The translations under genes were made by a program, and so were the position numbers. This document shows positions 5,395 to 7,115 of a stretch of 7,115 nt of DNA, piece after piece; the stretch's first letter is position 1; each line of letters opens with the position of its first letter. This DNA is from Limnohabitans sp. (lineage in GTDB: Bacteria; Pseudomonadota; Gammaproteobacteria; Burkholderiales; Burkholderiaceae_C), in NCBI GenBank assembly GCA_030729445.1, contig JANQXJ010000060.1, positions 1 through 7,115 on the forward strand. The letters are read 5' to 3'. Below the pieces are notes generated by a model. That model did no database searches. It was not told the origin of the DNA and saw nothing but the letters and a program-made list of their open reading frames with translations.

Positions 5395-6939
5395 TCAGGC
5401 CGAGAACAAGTTTTTGTACTGATCGCGCAGCAGGTTTTTTTGCACCTTGCCCATGGTGTTTCGCGGCAACTCGGCCACCACAAAACAATGTTTGGGGATC
5501 TTGAAGTTGGCCAGTTTGGCCTTGAGCTCGGCCAAGACGTTCTCGGGCTGCACCACGGCGTCCGACTTGGCGATGACCACGGCCACACCCACTTCGCCAA
5601 AGTCCGGATGGGGCACGCCTACCACGGCACTTTCGGCCACGCCCTTCATCTCGTTGATGTAGCCCTCGATCTCGGCCGGGTACACGTTGTAGCCGCCGCT
5701 GATGATCAGGTCTTTGCTGCGGCCAACGATGGTCACGTAACCCCTGTCGTCGACCTTGCCCACATCACCGGTCTTGAAATAGCCGTCGGCGGTGAATTCT
5801 TCGGCGGTTTTTTCGGGCATGCGCCAGTAGCCTTTGAACACATTGGGGCCTTGGACCTGAATCCCGCCAATCTCGCCCACCGGCATCTCTTGGCCATCGT
5901 CACCCCGCACACGCAAGCTCACGCCGGGCAAGGGGAAACCCACCGTGCCACCGCGCCGCTCGGTTTGCTTGGCATAACGCTTGTCCGCTGCATAGGGGTT
6001 GGAGGTCAGCATGGCGGTCTCGCTCATGCCGTAGCGCTCCAAAATCGTGTGGCCCGTGCGCTGCTGCCACTCGGTGAAGGTCTCGATCAACAAGGGGGCA
6101 GAGCCAGCAATGAACAAGCGCATGTTTTTCACCGCCGCCTTATCAAGGGCAGGCTCGGCCAGCATGCGCACATACAGCGTGGGCACGCCCATGAAAACGG
6201 TGGCTTCCTTCATGCGGGCAATCACGCGTTTGGGGTCGAACTTGGCCATCCATATCATCTTGCTGCCGTTGATCAGGGCGCCATGGATGGCCACAAACAG
6301 GCCGTGTACATGAAAGATCGGCAGCGCATGGATGAGGACATCACCCTTTTTCCAACCCCAGTAATCCTTGAGCGTGAGCGCATTGCTCAGCATGTTGCCG
6401 TGCGTGAGCATGGCCCCCTTGCTGCGCCCGGTGGTGCCACTGGTGTAGAGGATTGCCGCCAGGTCATCGGCCTGTCGGGCAACCGTCTGGTGTTGGTCGC
6501 TGTGGTGCGCAGCTCGCTCGAGCAAACTGCCCGTACGGTCATCGTTTAACGTGAACACATGCTGGGTGCCCGCCTTGAAAGCGGTCTTGCTGACCCAGCC
6601 GAAATTGGCCCCGCTGCACACCACCACAGCCGGTTCAGCGTTGCCAATGAAGTACTCGATCTCGGCGCTTTGGTAAGCGGTGTTCAGGGGCAAAAACACA
6701 AAACCTGCGCGCAAGGTCGCCAAGTACAGCATCAGGGCTTCCACCGACTTTTCGACCTGCACGGCCACCCGGCTGCCTTCTGGCAAATCCAGCGATTGCA
6801 GCAAATTGGCCATCATGGCCGTGGCGCGGTCGAGGTCTTGCCAGCTGTAGCGCAGGCCTCCATCGGTCTCCACGGCCGTGGCCGTCAGGTCGACTGGAAA
6901 GGCCGCCCGCAGGGCAGAAAACAGGTTATTGTGAGTCAT
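5395..6939 (-). CDS. matB: Malonyl-CoA synthetase (malonate--CoA ligase)
   Basis: MatB activates malonate with ATP to malonyl-AMP and then malonyl-CoA in the cytoplasm, feeding malonate use or supplying malonyl-CoA. The 514 residues carry the full acyl-adenylate (ANL) set: YTSGTTGRSKG (165-175), ERYGMSE (301-307), YFKTGD (387-392), GRSKDLIISGGYNVYPAEIE (406-425) and PRNTMGKVQKN (492-502) with catalytic K498. The stretches EKSVEALMLYLATLRAG, LIHALPIFHVHGLF and VFKGYWRMPEKT closely match, from memory, Rhodopseudomonas palustris MatB rather than acetyl- or long-chain acyl-CoA ligases. Compared with that enzyme there is a short insertion at about 318-330. The ATG at 6939 is the first in frame with homology, but lacks a Shine-Dalgarno sequence. 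A four-codon frame ATG TTG AAA CCA TGA overlaps it by ATGA. A truncated copy of its 5' end lies upstream. No decarboxylase or malonate transporter gene is visible here. Confidence 0.93.
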   Translation of the reverse strand: MTHNNLFSALRAAFPVDLTATAVETDGGLRYSWQDLDRATAMMANLLQSLDLPEGSRVAVQVEKSVEALMLYLATLRAGFVFLPLNTAYQSAEIEYFIGNAEPAVVVCSGANFGWVSKTAFKAGTQHVFTLNDDRTGSLLERAAHHSDQHQTVARQADDLAAILYTSGTTGRSKGAMLTHGNMLSNALTLKDYWGWKKGDVLIHALPIFHVHGLFVAIHGALINGSKMIWMAKFDPKRVIARMKEATVFMGVPTLYVRMLAEPALDKAAVKNMRLFIAGSAPLLIETFTEWQQRTGHTILERYGMSETAMLTSNPYAADKRYAKQTERRGGTVGFPLPGVSLRVRGDDGQEMPVGEIGGIQVQGPNVFKGYWRMPEKTAEEFTADGYFKTGDVGKVDDRGYVTIVGRSKDLIISGGYNVYPAEIEGYINEMKGVAESAVVGVPHPDFGEVGVAVVIAKSDAVVQPENVLAELKAKLANFKIPKHCFVVAELPRNTMGKVQKNLLRDQYKNLFSA

Positions 6940-6950
6940 GGTTTCAACAT
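6842..6950 (-). repeat. Direct repeat copy A: 5' end of the intact matB
   Basis: This 109-base segment recurs 165 bases to the right at 7007-7115. By eye there are seven mismatches, at 6860, 6868, 6874, 6884, 6887, 6893 and 6895, about 94% identity and no gaps. The last 55 bases, from 6896, are identical. It covers the first 32 codons of matB plus 11 bases before its ATG. Homology ends abruptly at 6842, within CTACAGCTG on the minus strand. Confidence 0.95.
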
Positions 6951-6957
6951 CGCAAGC

Positions 6958-7104
6958 TTAAAAAAGCATGAAAAAGGGCCCCGTCACAGGCCCATAGGAC
7001 AGCCAGCAGCTGTAGCGCAGGCCTTCATCGGTTTCCACCGCCGTGGCCCTCAAGTCGTCAGGAAAGGCCGCCCGCAGGGCAGAAAACAGGTTATTGTGAG
7101 TCAT
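6958..7104 (-). pseudogene. Truncated duplicate of the matB 5' end
   Basis: A minus-strand frame of 48 codons starts MTHNNLFSALRAAFP exactly like matB. It stays parallel through ETDEGLRYS, differing at V16D, T19R and G27E. After residue 32 it departs into unrelated sequence (CWLSYGPVTGPFFMLF) and stops at TAA (6958-6960). It lacks every catalytic motif, so it cannot be a ligase. The unrelated tail is simply the translation of the intergenic region with its terminator-like hairpin. The base changes mix silent and replacement differences, which suggests little or no selection on this copy. It keeps the same bases before the ATG as matB, so it may still be translated as a short peptide. It could be a relic of tandem duplication or an assembly join between related strains. 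Confidence 0.8.
6971..6993 (-). terminator. Terminator-like hairpin between the matB fragment and matB
   Basis: On the minus strand GGGCC (6993-6989), an eight-base loop and GGCCC (6980-6976) are followed directly by TTTTT (6975-6971). The stem is short but all G-C, and the T-run is in place, so it fits a modest rho-independent terminator for leftward transcription. It sits 31 bases before the matB ATG. It would stop transcripts arriving through the truncated copy, so matB would need a promoter in the roughly 30 bases after it or partial read-through. No convincing promoter is seen in that space. Confidence 0.55.
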
Positions 7105-7115
7105 GGTTTCAACAT
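7007..7115 (-). repeat. Direct repeat copy B: matB 5' fragment, reaching the window end
   Basis: This is the second copy of the segment at 6842-6950, offset by 165 bases. Identity continues to the final base of the window, so the true right boundary of the repeat is not visible. The left boundary at 7007 is sharp: intact matB continues with GGCAAGACC on the minus strand while this copy continues with CTGGCTGTCC. Confidence 0.93.

Noticed and set aside
5236..6549. 437-codon plus-strand frame opposite matB
   Set aside because: Long only because stops are rare in the mirrored frame of a GC-rich gene. matB on the other strand has all its catalytic motifs in order.
1..7115. Mobile elements, CRISPR arrays, tRNA or toxin-antitoxin genes
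   Set aside because: No transposase frame, terminal inverted repeats, regularly spaced repeats, tRNA-like folds or small paired genes were seen on either strand.

Overview
The window is ordinary chromosomal DNA of a GC-rich proteobacterium. The best guess is a betaproteobacterium of the Comamonadaceae (Limnohabitans/Rhodoferax type), judged from how the proteins read and from the gene order ccoI-ccoS-ccoN. That placement is recognition from memory, not a search. No mobile element, CRISPR array, phage gene, tRNA or rRNA is visible, and I do not see a new multi-gene system.

Left part (1-3326, all on the minus strand): the genes for the high-affinity cbb3 cytochrome oxidase used at low oxygen. 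In transcription order they are ccoI (P1B copper ATPase), ccoS (small assembly protein) and the first 238 codons of ccoN (catalytic subunit), which runs off the left edge. A consensus FNR/Anr box, TTGAT-N4-ATCAA, overlaps the ccoS stop codon and lies upstream of ccoN. A second consensus box sits inside an 18-bp perfect palindrome between ccoI and the divergent gene at 3434.

Middle (3327-5330): the divergent gene encodes a single-domain UspA-family protein. The palindrome has the class II spacing (centre at -41.5) to plausible -10 elements on both sides, so one site may switch on ccoI and the stress protein together when oxygen falls. With that spacing the ccoI transcript would begin at the A of its own ATG and so be leaderless. 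Downstream, on the plus strand, is an exported solute-binding protein of the sugar ABC transporter type with no permease or ATPase gene nearby.

Right part (5325-7115, minus strand): matB, malonyl-CoA synthetase, complete with all its adenylation motifs. It ends at a good intrinsic terminator whose U-tract overlaps the stop codon of the convergent solute-binding gene. Directly upstream of matB is a second, truncated copy of the first 32 codons of matB, about 94% identical over 109 bp. It is cut off and runs through a terminator-like hairpin into a stop. The repeat reaches the very last base of the window, so it is either a real tandem partial duplication or an assembly junction.

The most interesting points are the paired FNR-box layout with a predicted leaderless ccoI and the broken matB duplicate with a terminator in front of matB.
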